Below, piece by piece: positions 1 through 10,683 of a stretch of 64,000 nucleotides of DNA (position 1 is the first letter of the stretch; every line of letters starts with the position of its first letter). This DNA comes from Rhinopomastus cyanomelas. Lineage: Eukaryota; Chordata; Aves; Bucerotiformes; Rhinopomastidae. The notes under the pieces were generated by a model. That model was given only the letters and a program-made list of their open reading frames with translations. It did not search any database and was not told the origin of the DNA. Location: contig VXBP01000342.1 in assembly GCA_013400115.1 (NCBI GenBank), positions 2,113 through 66,112 on the forward strand, in the 5' to 3' direction. Both the position numbers and the translations under genes were made by a program.

Positions 1-451
1 AGAAGGGCAACCAAGCTGGTGAAGGGGCTGGAGGACATGCCCTATGAGGAGAGGCTGAGGGAGCTGGGGTTGTTTAGTCCAGAGAAGAGAAAACTGAGAG
101 AGGACCTTATTGCCCTCTACAGCTACCTAAAAGGAGGTTGTAGCAAGGCTGGTGTTGGTCTCTTCTCTCAAATTAGTGATGATAGGATGAGGGCAAATGG
201 CCTCAAGTTGTCTCAGGGGAGGTTTAGATTGGATGTTAGAAGGAAGTTCTTTACTGAGAGGGTGATTAGATACTAGAATGGATTGCCCAGGGAAGTGGTG
301 ATGTCACCATCCCTGGAGGTGTTTAAGGAACAAGTGGACGCGGCGCTTACGGATATGGTCTAGAGGTTAGATACTAGGAGAAAAGGTTGGACTCAATGAC
401 CCTAGAGGTCATTTCTAGCCATGATGATTCTACGATTCTATGATTCTATGA
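1..451 (+). mobile_element. CR1 fragment, type B, 3' part
   Basis: The copy runs in from the left window edge, already inside the C-terminal part of ORF2. A frame at 19-276 keeps the blocks EERLRELGLFS and GRFRLDVRRKFF. It stops where a TGG has become TAG, just before the usual NGLPREVV block, which follows in the same frame. Three TTCTAYGA units at 428-451 form the 3' tail. The protein is decayed and not expected to be made. Confidence 0.93.
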
Positions 452-473
452 AAGGCTTCCCATGCTCCCTTAG

Positions 474-490
474 TTCTATGATTCTATGAT
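474..490 (+). repeat. Orphan CR1-like tail repeat
   Basis: Two TTCTATGA units sit 22 bases beyond the previous element's tail, with CCCTTAG before them. This may be an extremely truncated second insertion or a slipped copy of the neighbouring tail. Confidence 0.5.
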
Positions 491-562
491 TTTCCCTTCA
501 ACACTGACAGTGTCCCTTATCTGTACCTCTACTTTCAGATATAGAGTTGGTAATGGACTTTT

Positions 563-990
563 GGAATGATGAAGGGAGAAGAGCACCTCCCTGATGAGGA
601 AAGGCTGAGGGAGCTGGGTCTCTTGAGCTTGGAAAAAAGGAGATTGAGGGGTGATCCCATTAATGTTTACAAATATGTGGAGGGTGGGTTTCAGGCCAAT
701 GAGCCAGGTTCTGCTCAGAGTCATCTAATAATAGGACAAAGGGCAATGGGTGTGAACTGGAACAGAGGACGTTCCACATCAATATAAGAAGGACCTTCTT
801 CCCAGTGAGAGTAACAGAGCCCTGGAAGGGGCTGCCCAGGGGGGTTGTGGAGTCTTCGCTGGAGATGTTTAAAACCCATCTAGACATGTTCCTGTGCAAC
901 TTGGTCTAGGTGATCTTGCTCTGGCAAGGGGATTAGACTGAATGGTCTTTTGAAGTCCCTTCCAATCCCTAATATTCTGTGATTCTGTGA
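563..990 (+). mobile_element. CR1 fragment, type A, 3' part
   Basis: It opens at the conserved 'GATGAAGGGAG' stretch (residues MMKGEEHLPDEERLRELGLL) and runs to a complete tail at 966-990. The ORF2 frame is broken after about residue 70 by a shift near the usual RTRGNG block. Confidence 0.95.
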
Positions 991-2347
991 AAATTTAATT
1001 GACAATAAAAATTAAAAGGAAGTTGAGAAAATTGGAAATTGAATGCCCTTCGTAGTGTTCTGTTGAGTATGTTCACATGCACAAGAGCCCTCCTACATAT
1101 TTTAAATTAGAAAGTAATAAACTTTCAGGGACAAAACAAAAATAGCTACTTTTCCCTTTTCTGATCTGTTGGTAAGAGAAACACAATAGATGCCATTAAA
1201 AGCTGGACATTATCCATTCACAGTAATTAAATCACTCATGGTGTTTATCTGGTGTCTTAGGCTTGGAAATAACAGGAAGAATACAGCAAAAATAAAGGCT
1301 TGATGGTGCTCTTCTATGCTTAAATAAAGACATTAAAGTGCAGCTAGAAATGTCAGTTAATGGTGTGACCATTAAATAAGCAATTAACTATGCAAATGTG
1401 CTATTATTTAGTCATCTTCTTTGCAGTGGAAAAGGTCCAGTATTGGTCCTCTTTCTGATGTTTCCATATGGATTTCTGTGATAGATGACATGTCAGTGAT
1501 CTCAAAATAAGGATGTAGATGGAAACACTGTGGGTCCAAGGGCTGTCATTTTACTGTGAGTAACATGCCTGATGCACTTAATCAGTTGTTTTGACTAGAG
1601 TTACTGCTAGAACTATTCAAAAGAGAGACTTAGCCTCTTTGGTTTGTGTGCACTATCCAAATGTCATGGGCTACACTGGGGAGTCAAGCAAGTATTTTGA
1701 TTGTTGCAAGTTAAATTGAAGAATTGTTCTAGTTACAAGGCAAAATGTCAGAGGAGATCTCAGCTGGCTAATGAAGTTGTTGTTAGAAAAATATCTCCAG
1801 TAGACATTGAAATGGAAACATTTCTGAAGCACAGCCAGATGGAAAAAGCGGTATGATGCTGATGTCTGCAGGACCTGAAAGAGACAGATGGTCAACAACT
1901 TAAAAGGTTGGACTAGTTCAAGAATATGTATGAAAGAAAGAAAAAGAATGAGAATCGAATGAAAAAATAACCCTTGTTGATAATAAATCTCCAACTTGGA
2001 AGTATGTGGAGCCTTCTGAAAGCACTTCCATTGCAACTAAAAGGTTTAATGACATGACCGAGGCTCACTAGGCACCAAAGATGCATTAGAAACCCTGCTG
2101 CTGCTTGAAAGTCTGCATTTGTACTTGAAGGTTACAAGTTAAAACAGAATTTTAATGGGGTCATACTTCTGAGACTTCTTCTGTCTTGCTATATGCAGAT
2201 GGTCTGACCCTAGAAAAGAAAATATAGTAGAGTTAGTGCACAGGATTCCTCAGGAGCTAATGAAAACATTGAAAAAGAATACTGCAAGAACAAGAACCTG
2301 GATAGTCACAAGTATGAATGTAACTGACATAAATGTTAGATGGATGG
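991..2347. other. AT-rich unique DNA, one possible decayed coding patch
   Basis: No repeat is recognised. A plus-strand frame at 1701-1856 stays open for 51 codons with a coding-like run (VVVRKISPVDIEMETFLKH). Lys-rich pieces continue in other frames to about 1960. A processed-pseudogene remnant is possible but unproven. The 121-codon minus frame over the same bases looks like a shadow. Confidence 0.4.
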
Positions 2348-2428
2348 TCACAGAATGACAGAATATTAGGGACTGGGAGGGACCTTGAAAGATCATCCCG
2401 TCCAATCACCTTGCCACAGCAGGATCAC
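2348..2428 (-). mobile_element. CR1 mini-tail (81 bases)
   Basis: Only the last 81 bases of a type A CR1 are present, from the tail repeats to the GCCACAGCAGGATCAC block. Its 5' end lies about 10 bases from the 5' end of the next, plus-strand copy. Confidence 0.9.
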
Positions 2429-2437
2429 AGAAGGATT

Positions 2438-3017
2438 GCCAGCAACGTGCCCTTGTGGCCAAGATGACCAACAGTATCCTGGGGTGGATCAGAAGGGGGG
2501 TGGTTGCAGATCAAGAGTTCTTCTCCTCCTCTATTCTGCACTAGTGAGACCACATCTGTAGTATTGTGTCCAGTTTTGGGCCTCTCAGTTCAAGAAGGGC
2601 ACAGAGCTGCTGAAGGGTGTCCAGCGTAGAGCAACAGATGATGAAGGAAGTGGAACACCTCCCTTATGAGGAAAGGCTGAAGGAACTGGGTCTGTTTAGC
2701 TTGGAGAAGAGGAGACTGAGTGGTGACCTCATTAATGTTGATAAATGTTTGAAGGGTGGGTATCAGAAGGATGGAGCCAGGCTTTGCTAATTTTTTTTTT
2801 ATTTCATATAAATATGGGAAGGAACTTCTTCACAGTGAGGGTGACAGAGCACTGGAAGGGGCTGCCCAGAGACTCTGAGGAGTCTCCTTCTCTGGAGACG
2901 TTTAAAACCCACCTGGATATGTTTCTGTGCTACTTGGCCTGGGTGGTCCTGCTGTGGCAGGGGAATTGGATGAGATGATTTTTTTAGGTCCCTTCCAATC
3001 CCTAATATTCTGTGATC
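2438..3017 (+). mobile_element. CR1 fragment, type A
   Basis: It starts at 'AGCAACGTGCCCTTGTGGCC' (end of the RT thumb region) and extends to the tail. It is head-to-head with the preceding minus tail. A poly-T run at about 2791-2799 disrupts the frame between the KDGARLC and NMGRNFF blocks. Confidence 0.95.
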
Positions 3018-3128
3018 CTCCATCTTAATTGGCAGAACTCATCACCCAGCACCACCATCCTTGCCAAATGAATCTATGGCTTGCTTAGACTTGTAAGTTT
3101 GTAACCTACAAGATCTGTAAAAAGTCAA

Positions 3129-3487
3129 GTTGGGTCTCTTGAGCTTGGAGAAACAGAGACTAAGGAGTGTGACCCCATTAATGTTTATGTGAAGTGTGGG
3201 TATCAAGAGGATGGAGCCAGGCTCTGCTCAGTTTCATCTAGTGATAGGAAAAGGGGCAATGGGTGTGCACTGGAACATAGGAGGTTCCATATTAATATAA
3301 GAAGAAACTTCTTCCCTGTGAGCTCTGGAAGAGGCTGCCCATGGGGGTTGTGGGTTCTCCTTCTCTGGAGACATTTAAAACCTGCCTGGTCAGGTTCCTG
3401 TGCAACTTGGTGTAGGTGATCCTGCTCTGCCACAGGGACTGGCTTGGACAATCTTTTGAAGTCACTTCCAATCCCTGATGTTCTGTG
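3129..3487 (+). mobile_element. CR1 fragment, type A, 3' part
   Basis: Begins at 'GTTGGGTCTCTTGAGC' and ends with a single shortened TTCTGTGTG unit. The residual frame 3189-3419 shows the MKCGYQEDGARLCSVSSSDR block. Confidence 0.93.
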
Positions 3488-4084
3488 TGCTTTAGTGAAT
3501 TTGAGTGTAAACTGCATATTTCAGATCTTTATTAAGTAACCTACCATGTATGCTAGCAATCTTTGACTTTTCCCTTCAGTGCTTAGAAAAGCAGCCCCAT
3601 TTATGCTCATCTTAGTCCACCCAACATTTTATCTAAGAACTACACTGTATGTTTTCTATGTGCCTGATTTCTCTGTGGGCCCCTCATTTTCATCCAAAAT
3701 CACGATGCAAAGTTTTGTTTTCCTTCCTCAGGATTTTCCTTGCAGACTGACTCAGACTTTTTTACATTTGAAAAGTCACAAAGCCTATTAGCAAGGTTAT
3801 TTCCAAGGAAATTACACTGGTGATAAAATTACTACCTCTAACGAAAAGGCTAATGGTTAGGAGCTAAATTCTACAATAAATTCAGTCTTGATAGTTGTTA
3901 AGACTAATTCTCTTCATTCTTAAGCTGCTATCACTTTTGCATGTGAGCACCTGTATTGCTTGTGTATCCTTGCATTGCTGTCGGTATTGAGATTTGATTT
4001 GCATGAAGTGTGGAGCCCTAGCAGAGAAATGTTGCCTCTTTGTCCCATGTTATTATTAATGTCTGGTATGACATCTTTCATGGT
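3488..4084. other. Unique spacer
   Basis: Pyrimidine-rich, low-complexity-leaning unique sequence. No coding or repeat signal was seen on either strand. Confidence 0.5.
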
Positions 4085-4125
4085 ATTTTGAGGTCCCTTC
4101 CAATCCCTAATATTCTGTGATTCTC
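4085..4125 (+). mobile_element. CR1 minimal tail (about 40 bases)
   Basis: Only 'TTTTGAGGTCCCTTCCAATC' plus 'CCTAATATTCTGTGATTCT' remain. This is the CR1 3' recognition region with nothing upstream, one of the shortest CR1 insertions here. Confidence 0.85.
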
Positions 4126-4244
4126 TAGTGGATTTTTAGCTGTATGTTGCTGTGTTTCCCTGCTGTGTCAACTGCAGTGTTTGTCTACCTGTACTTTTGT
4201 GAGCAGGAAATAACTAGCTCTGTCAGTGTGCACAGCTACTCTGC

Positions 4245-5018
4245 ATTGCTGGAAGAAGTATTTGATGGAGACAAAGTTATTAAAAAGGATCACCTCCTCT
4301 GTGTCCAGGAGCAATATATACCAACAAAGAGCAGGGAAGAATGTTAGGAGGCCTGCACGACTGAGCAAGAAGCTCCTGGACATGCTGTCACACACAGAAA
4401 AAATCTCTACAAGGAGTGGAAGAGAGGACAGCTAGAATGGGAGGTATATAAGGAAGCTGCCCAAACAGCTAGAGATCTTATTAGGAAAGCCAAGGCACAG
4501 TTTGAATTGAACCTAGCCAGGGAGGTCAAAATGAACACCAAGAATTTCTACAGGTATATGAATGGTAAAAAGGAGACTACAGAAGGTGTGGGTCCCCTCA
4601 GAAAGGAAACAGGTGAGGTGTTTACCAAGTGACATGTAAAAGGCTGAGGTTCTCAATGACTTCTTTACCTCAGTCTTCACTGCAAAGGCCTCCAACCACA
4701 CTCCTGGAGTCATGGAAAATACCAGCAGAGACTGTGAGGAAGAACTGTCCATCATAAGTGAAGATAAGGTTAGTGATCACCTGAAGGACCTGAAAGTGTT
4801 CAAGTCCATGGGACCTGACAGGATACACCCACGGGTCCTGAGACAACTGGCAGATGAGGTTGCTAAACCCCTCTCTATTATACTCCAAAAGTCATGGCGG
4901 TCTGGTGAAGTCCCCACTGACTAGAAAAGGGGAAACATAACTCCAGTTTTCAAAAAGGGGGATTGGACTAGATGATCTTTCAAGGTCCCTTCCAATCCCT
5001 AATGATTCTATGATTCTA
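4245..5018 (+). pseudogene. CR1 ORF2 linker and RT start, RT core deleted
   Basis: This is the stretch between endonuclease and RT (blocks EEVFDGDKVIK, ARLSKKLLDM, AQFELNLAREV-like), followed by the RT entry region at 4712-4924 (FKSMGPDRIHPRVLRQLADE, SIILQKSWRSGEVP). A stop falls where the usual DW is followed by K. Right after 'TTTTCAAAAAGGGG' (4946-4960) the sequence jumps to the 3' end (ATTGGACTAGATGATC). The whole RT palm, thumb and C-terminal region are missing. The G-run present in both partners (FKKGK codons and the GGGGGATTGG of the tail) suggests a microhomology joint. Confidence 0.93.
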
Positions 5019-6052
5019 AGATATGAATAATCTGGTACGCAGGAACAGGTGGATAATGGCTGATTTCTGTGTGAACACCAACCAAGCCCATGTAACTCCT
5101 TGGGATTTATGAGAGGATGCTGTGTGTTGCAGCACTGTTAGCTTTGCAAGTTTCATCTCCAGGTATGTTTTCTTACCAACTATGTGGTAAGTTGGCTGTC
5201 CTTCCTTCTGAACGGCTGCTATTATTTATACTGACTGACAACAGCCTTCCTGGAGCAGAGGAAAGAGACACTTGTGTGCTTTTCCTTCTTTAAAAGAAGA
5301 TAGCTTTTTCTATGACTTCTGAGATCTTATTTCCTTGCAGAAGTAATTAATATGCTTCTAGGGGCAACAACTTCATTCATTCTGCCAAAGCTGTAAACAC
5401 TAATCCCAGTCAGAAAGGCCTCCTTGCAGTCAACCCCTGCACCTGTCTAATCTAACAGCATTACCAGCAGTAACCATTTAGTACTAATGGTGAGAATATT
5501 GTTTGTGTTAACTATTTTTTCCCATGGGATCAGAACAGTTCTCTGTTAACCTCTAATGTCATAGCTTCATGTATTATTTGTGTGGATAATTTGCTATTTG
5601 GTGTCTTTAGTACTTTTCTACAAGTACAGTCTTCTATAAACACCCACAGGGAGATGAGATAACTTCTTTTCTTTATCAAGGTCTCTTGCTTTACCTATAG
5701 TTTATTGCAGGGCATCCAGCTCATTTCCAAGGAAGCTGGTTTTCCTCTCCGGGCAGATACCACTCTATAGCTTATAAGGAATCCAATTACTTTGGAAAAC
5801 TCTGAGAACCTTGATAGCTCCTGTAAAACAACACTGCTGTCAGGTCTTCTTCAGTTGGGACCTGTTGATTCGTCACAGTAGTTTGGTTTCTGGTTCCTTA
5901 CCTCAGGAGAAATCAGGACGTACTGTGCCTGAAGAAGAGGAAAACAAAGAACCACACTAGGAGAGCAGATCAGAGCAACAACCCTGGCTCCGAAACAGCA
6001 AATTGATTCAAGAACAAACAGGAGGAGCCAAATCACTGAGATTCAGAAACAT
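5019..6052. other. Unique spacer
   Basis: No repeat or exon is recognised. Short frames occur on both strands but without codon-like patterns or motifs. Confidence 0.5.
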
Positions 6053-6519
6053 AAAGACACAGAGCTGCTGGAGAGTCCAGTGCAGAGCCACTAAGGTGAT
6101 GGAATGGAGAATCTCCCTGATGAGTAAAAGATGAGAGAGCTGGGGCTCTTGAGCTGGGAAAAAAGGAGACTGAGGGGTGACATCATTAATGTTGATCAAT
6201 ATGTTAAGGGTGGGTGTCAGGAGGATGGAGCCAGGGTCTGCTCAGCGGCACCAGTGACAGGACAAGGTGTAGTGGGTGTGAGCTGGAGCAAAGGAGGTTC
6301 CACGTCAATGTAAGAAGGACCTTCCTCCCAGTGGGGGTGACAGAGCCCTGGCAGGGGCTGTCCAGGTGGGTTGTGGAGTCTCTTTCTCTGGAGATGTTTC
6401 AAACCCACCCGGCCATGCCTCTGTCTGACTGGATCTAGGGGATCCTGCTGTGTCAGGGGGATTGGACTGGATGATCTTTCAAGGTCCCTTCCAATCCCTA
6501 ATGTTCTGTGATTCTGTGA
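6053..6519 (+). mobile_element. CR1 fragment, type A, 3' part
   Basis: Starts at 'AAGACACAGAGCTGCTGGAG' and ends with a full two-unit tail. ORF2 pieces (RELGLLSWEKRRLRGD, then a shifted frame) show one frameshift near 6,215 and one lost codon block in the KMMKG region. Confidence 0.95.
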
Positions 6520-6703
6520 AAGGCTCACCAGCTTCTTAACAATCATAGATTTTTCATTCTTTCTTTTTGCTGATTAAACAGATCTCATTAGTATCACTTC
6601 TGTCTGGGGTGTAGTACTACACTTCTGTGATCTACTCTGGGGGTTCCTCTAGCTGGTCAAGACATAAGCCACCTAGTTCACAGATTGTCTCTGTCATCCT
6701 CTA

Positions 6704-6754
6704 TGGTGGGTTCAAGACCACAATTAAAGATAAAAGAAAAGAAAACAAAGCAGT
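6704..6754 (-). mobile_element. LTR-D 3' end fragment (51 bases)
   Basis: Reverse-complement match to the last 50 bases of the LTR-D units at 39,419-39,753 and 56,329-56,671, including GGTGGGTTCAAGACCACAAT on the plus strand. It takes the place of the missing 3' end of the CR1 to its right, so on the minus strand CR1 sequence runs straight into the LTR-D end. Confidence 0.8.
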
Positions 6755-8245
6755 TCTGATCCACCCCAGGATGCTGTAGGCCCTCTTGGCTACAAGAGCA
6801 CCCTGCTGGCTCATAGTCATCCTGCTGTCCGCCAGGACACCCAGATCCCTCTCTCCTACACTACTCTCCAACAGGTCAGTCCCCAGCCTATACTGGTACC
6901 TGGGCTTGTTCTTGCCCAGATGCAAGACTCTACACTTACCTGTGTTATACCTCTTTAAATTTTTCTCAGCCCAGCTCTCCAGCCTGTCCAGATCTCACTG
7001 AATGACAGCACAGTCAGCAGGGGTGTCGGCAACAGCACTCAGCTTTGTGTCATCAGCAAACTTGCTGACAGTGCATGCCAATCCCTTATCCAAGTCATCA
7101 ATGAATAGATTGAACAGGACTGGTCCCAGCACCGACCCCGGGACACTCCACTAGATACAGGCCTCCAACTAGATTCTGTCCCATTGACCACCACTCTCTG
7201 ACTTCTACCCTGTAGCCAGTTTATGATCCACCTCATACCCGAAAATCTAGACCACACTGCCTCAGTTTTTCTGCAACTGTTTGGCTGTGAGGATGCTGTG
7301 AGAGACTGTGTCAAAAGCCTTTCTTAAGTCAAGATAGATCACATCCACTGCTCTACCATCATCCATCCACCTGGTTATGCCCTCATAAAAGGCTATCAGA
7401 TTGGTCAAGCATGACTTTCCCTTTGCAAAGCCATGCTGACTGTCCCTAATGGCCCTCCTGTCCTTGATGTGCCCAGAAACAGCCTCTAGAACAAATTGTT
7501 CCATCACCTTACCTGGGATGGAGGTGAGGCTGACCGGTCTATAGTTACCTGGGTCTTCCTTCTTTCCCTTTTTGAAGATTGGGGTAACATTTGCTATCTT
7601 CCAGTCCCTAGGCACCTCTCCTGTTCCCCAGGACCTAGCAAAGATGATGGAGAGTGGCCTAGCAATGACCTCCGCCATCTCCCTTAGCACACGCGGGTGC
7701 ATCCCGTCTGGGCCCATGGATTTGTGTACGTCCAGTTTGCTCAACTTATCCCTAACCCAGTCTTCATCAACCAAGGCAGGCTCGTCTCTTGCCTTAACCT
7801 TCTCTGCAGTCTGGGGCTTAATATCAAGACAACCCCCAGAAGTATAGACAGAGGCAAAGGAAGTGTTGAGTATCTCTGCCTTCTCTGCATCCTCTGTCTC
7901 CAGGGTACCCACCTCATTCAGCAGCGGTCCTACGTTGCCTCTAGCGTTAGTTTTACCTGCAATGTATTTGAAGAAGCTCTTTTTGTTGCCCTTGACCTCT
8001 CTTGAAAGGTTTAATTCCAAGGAGGCCTTAGCCTTTCTAGTTGCATCCTTACATTCTCTTAGCTGAGCCTTATAATCACCCCAAGTGGCCACCCCCTCCT
8101 TCCATGACCTATAGGCCTTCTTCTTCCTCTTCAGTTTGCCTAGCAGTTCCCTGGTTAACCATGCAGGTCTTTTGGCTCCCTTCCTTGACTTATTCCTTGT
8201 ATTCACAAAGGAGTTTTGATTCTTGATGAGTTGCCTTGTAGAAAT
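6755..8245 (-). mobile_element. Longest RT-bearing CR1, 3' end lost
   Basis: A 1.5-kb minus-strand copy from the endonuclease-RT linker (near 8,245) through the RT to the GWIRT block at 6,755. It has no CR1 3' end; the LTR-D fragment abuts it instead. It is less decayed than its neighbours, with a single 349-codon frame over its 5' half. Confidence 0.96.
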
Positions 8246-8311
8246 AGTAGGTAATACTAAAAACCCCAATACCTTTTTGTGTTGTGTGTGCACAAGTACA
8301 CCCAATGTCAT
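7022..8311 (-). pseudogene. CR1 ORF2 reverse transcriptase, partial
   Basis: Reading right to left, the linker has KRPAWLTRELLGKLKRKKKA and LELNLSREVKGNKKSFFKYI. The RT entry has KSMGPDGMHPRVLREMAE, then TPIFKKGKKEDPGNYRPVSL, SQHGFAKGKSCLTNL and VIYLDLRKAFDTVSHSIL; the last holds the first catalytic Asp. The 349-codon frame breaks near 7,275 at a small insertion just after SHSILTAK, where QLQKN-stop replaces the expected continuation. Past the break the palm resumes in another frame, and the second catalytic motif is intact as FADD at about 7,050. The part of the open frame beyond 8,245 is read-in from flanking DNA, so the annotated ATG at 8,311 is not a true start. In life this enzyme would nick target DNA and copy CR1 RNA in the nucleus; this copy cannot, because it lacks the endonuclease and is frameshifted. 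Confidence 0.92.
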
Positions 8312-8515
8312 ACATTACTGAGTAATCTTTTCCAAAGTAGGACATAAACTTATTGAAGTTGTCCCGATCACAGAATAACAGAACATTAAGGATTGGAAGG
8401 GATCTCGAAAGATCATCCAGTCCAATCCCCTTGCCAAATTGCACAGACTAAATTGCACAGAAACATATCCAGGTGAGTTTTAAACCTCTCCAGAAAAGAA
8501 AACTCCACAACACCC

Positions 8516-8649
8516 ACCTGGTTGGTTCAGTGGTTAGAGTATGTGACTTTGAATTCCTGGGGTCATGGGTTCAAGCCCCATGTAGGACATCTTGAGACAG
8601 TACTGTAGGCTTACCTTGCTCCAGCAACCTTCCATTCTGTGACTCTGTG
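8516..8649 (+). mobile_element. tRNA-derived SINE with CR1-like tail
   Basis: The first 74 bases resemble a tRNA-Ile gene: A box TGGTTCAGTGG (8523-8533), GGTTAGAG, B box GGTTCAAGCC (8568-8577) and a degraded acceptor arm. The remaining 60 bases end in TTCCATTCTGTGACTCTGTG, like the CR1 3' end. The element splits a CR1 and is flanked by a possible 4-base duplication ACCC (8512-8515, 8650-8653). Structure and tail match the general plan of the avian TguSINE1 family (tRNA-Ile head, CR1 tail). Whether it belongs to that family or arose separately cannot be told from one copy. Confidence 0.8.
8523..8577 (+). promoter_or_regulatory. Internal Pol III promoter (A and B boxes)
   Basis: A box at 8523-8533 and B box at 8568-8577, spaced 34 bases apart as in tRNA genes. 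Both are close to consensus; the B box has A in place of G at the usual GGTTCGA position. Recent transcription competence of the parent SINE is plausible. Confidence 0.7.
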
Positions 8650-8991
8650 ACCCCTGGGCAGCCCCTTCCAGTGCTCTATCACCCTCACTGGGAAGAAGGT
8701 CCTTCTCATATTGATGTGGAACCTCCTCTGTTCCAGTTCACACCCATTGTCCTATTATTAGATGACTTTGAGCAGAGCCTGGCTCCATCCTCCTGAAACC
8801 CACCCTCCACATATTTGTAAACATTAATGGGATCACCCCTCAATCTCCCCTTTTTCCAAGCTCAAGAGACACAGCTCCCTCAGCCTTTCCTCATAGGGGA
8901 GGTGCTCTTCTCCTTTCATCGTCTTTGTGGCTCTGCATTGGACTCTCTCCAGCAGTTCTGTGTCCTTCCTGAGCAGAGTGGGCCAGAACTG

Positions 8992-9590
8992 CTCATGGGA
9001 TTCAGAAAATACTTGGAATCCATCATTCAGGGATTGAAAAGTGCCAGACAAAAGCAGAAAATATTTTTCCACCCCTCTTAAACCTGAACCAATTTAGCAT
9101 AGTCTATCAATGTGTATCTTACTGCATAAAAGATTCTTCTCTGCACAATTAATAAAACTTACAATGAGTTTGTGCTTAAAGAATGACTTAGATAAAGTTT
9201 ACATTCAGATCAATTAATTTCAAGCCCTTGTTTGGAGTGCCTGGCAAAGAAGCAAACAAAAACTTCCAAGAAAATGTGCTGCAGGGGAAAATGAGTCTGA
9301 CAGCTTCTTCTGTTCTGTGAAAGCCTTGGGGTAAGATTTGACAAAGAGGTTAGTTTACACCAAAATTTTGTGCTGCTGCTAAATGAAAGTGGACAAATGC
9401 CTGAGGGAAGGCTGAGGTACCAAGCAGGGAATTGCAGATGATGGTGCGATGTTAATTACAAGGGCATCATGGCCTTGTCCACAAAGGATTCAGGCAGCTG
9501 TGCAGTAGAAAATGTGATTGGTACTGTAGTAAGAAAGGAGGAGGTGTATGAAGGAGAAGTGTTACCTCTACCAAAAATTACATTTCTGTA
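8992..9590. other. Unique spacer
   Basis: AT-rich with no recognised element. Only short shadow frames. Confidence 0.5.
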
Positions 9591-9725
9591 CAATCACCTC
9601 CCCACTCCTGCTTGACACACAGTTTCTAATCCAGGCCAAGATGTCATTTGCCTTCTTGACCACCTGGGCACATTGCTGGCTGATATTCAGTCTCCGGTTA
9701 GTTAGAATCCCCAGGTCCTTTTCTT
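9591..9725 (-). mobile_element. CR1 internal fragment, older type
   Basis: Minus-strand piece with 'GCCAAGATGTCATTTGCCTT' and 'CACATTGCTGGCTGATATTCA', matching the RT thumb region of type B-like copies at 45,000. Both CR1 ends are absent. Confidence 0.75.
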
Positions 9726-10341
9726 ATTTTTCCTTTGAGACCAAAAGTTTTAATAGCCCCTACTAGAGTGGAGATACGGTGATTTACAGGCATGGCTCAA
9801 CACCGTGTGTTCAGTAACAGGGACAAAGCAATGTCAGCACTGACGCAATCAAAGCAGAACCCCCTCAAGTCCCACTGTGCCTTTCATATTTGACAACATA
9901 ATCAGTACCGAGGAATTCCTCTTGTACAAAAAAAAATGTGTTGTGCTCAAGAATACTTTATCTTCTCTGGCAGAAGCCTTTTTCTGTAAGCGGCTGACTG
10001 TGCTTTAACCTCACCCAGTGAATTTCAAGTCTCTGTAGGGCCATACTGTTAAGCACTCCTTTCATTTCACTGTAAAAAATTGATAATGTGGAATTTTGTA
10101 CTTAGTCCCTTAATAATTTTCCCATCACCAAAATGGGCACATTTTATTTCCTCTAGTAAAGTAGGCTCTTGCAATCTCCTGTGCTGCTGCAAGGGATAAT
10201 ATAGATCAAATTATACACAAGATCTAGAAGATGAAGTAAAACCTGGTGAAAACACCTTGTTTAAGTGTGTTTGTCATCTGAAGATGTGTAACTGGACATT
10301 ACCAGTTATCTTCTTTCTTATCATTGGCTGCTGCCACACAT
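9726..10341. other. Unique spacer
   Basis: No coding or repeat signal. A short A-run lies at 9,929-9,937. Confidence 0.5.
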
Positions 10342-10683
10342 CTCACACAGAACACCAGAGATTGGAAGGGACCTCAAAAGATCATCTAGTCCAATCCGCC
10401 TGCCACAGCAGGATCATCTAGACCAAATCGCACAGGAACATGTCCAGGTGGGTTTTAAACATCTCCTAGGCAGCCCTTTCCAAGTACTCTGTCACCCTCA
10501 GTGGGAAGAAGTTCCCTCTCTTATTGATGTGGAACCTCCTGTGTTCCAGCTCATACCCATTGCCCCTTGTCCTACCACTAGATGATATTGAGAAGAGCTG
10601 GGCTCCATCCTCCTGACATCCACCATTCACACACTTATAGATATTAACGAGTTCACCCCTCAATCTCCTTCGCTCCAGGCCCA
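10342..10683 (-). mobile_element. CR1 fragment, type A, internal deletion
   Basis: The tail is reduced to one unit. After 'AAACATCTCC' the sequence skips about 25 bases to 'TAGGCAGCCC', a deletion in the EVVESPSLE region. The 5' end stops at the LERRRLRG block. Confidence 0.92.

Larger units (their letters stand above)
8367..8991 (-). mobile_element. CR1 fragment, type A, split by a SINE
   Basis: The tail repeats begin at 8367. The copy is interrupted at 8516-8649 by the SINE, then continues from the 'CCCCTGGGCAG' block to the 'CAGAACTG' block near 8,990. Frame 8833-9072 keeps ELLERVQCRATKTMKGEEHL. Confidence 0.95.

Noticed and set aside
1671..2036. 121-codon minus-strand frame as a gene
   Set aside because: Rich in Phe and Leu with no motif and no homology I can name; it is probably the antisense shadow of AT-rich DNA.
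2348..3017. Twin-priming (5' inversion) within a single CR1
   Set aside because: Both parts carry their own 3' tail pointing outward, so they are two insertions and not one inverted element.
8516..8589. A functional tRNA-Ile gene
   Set aside because: Acceptor stem and anticodon region are degraded and the sequence runs into a CR1-like tail, so a SINE head is the better reading.
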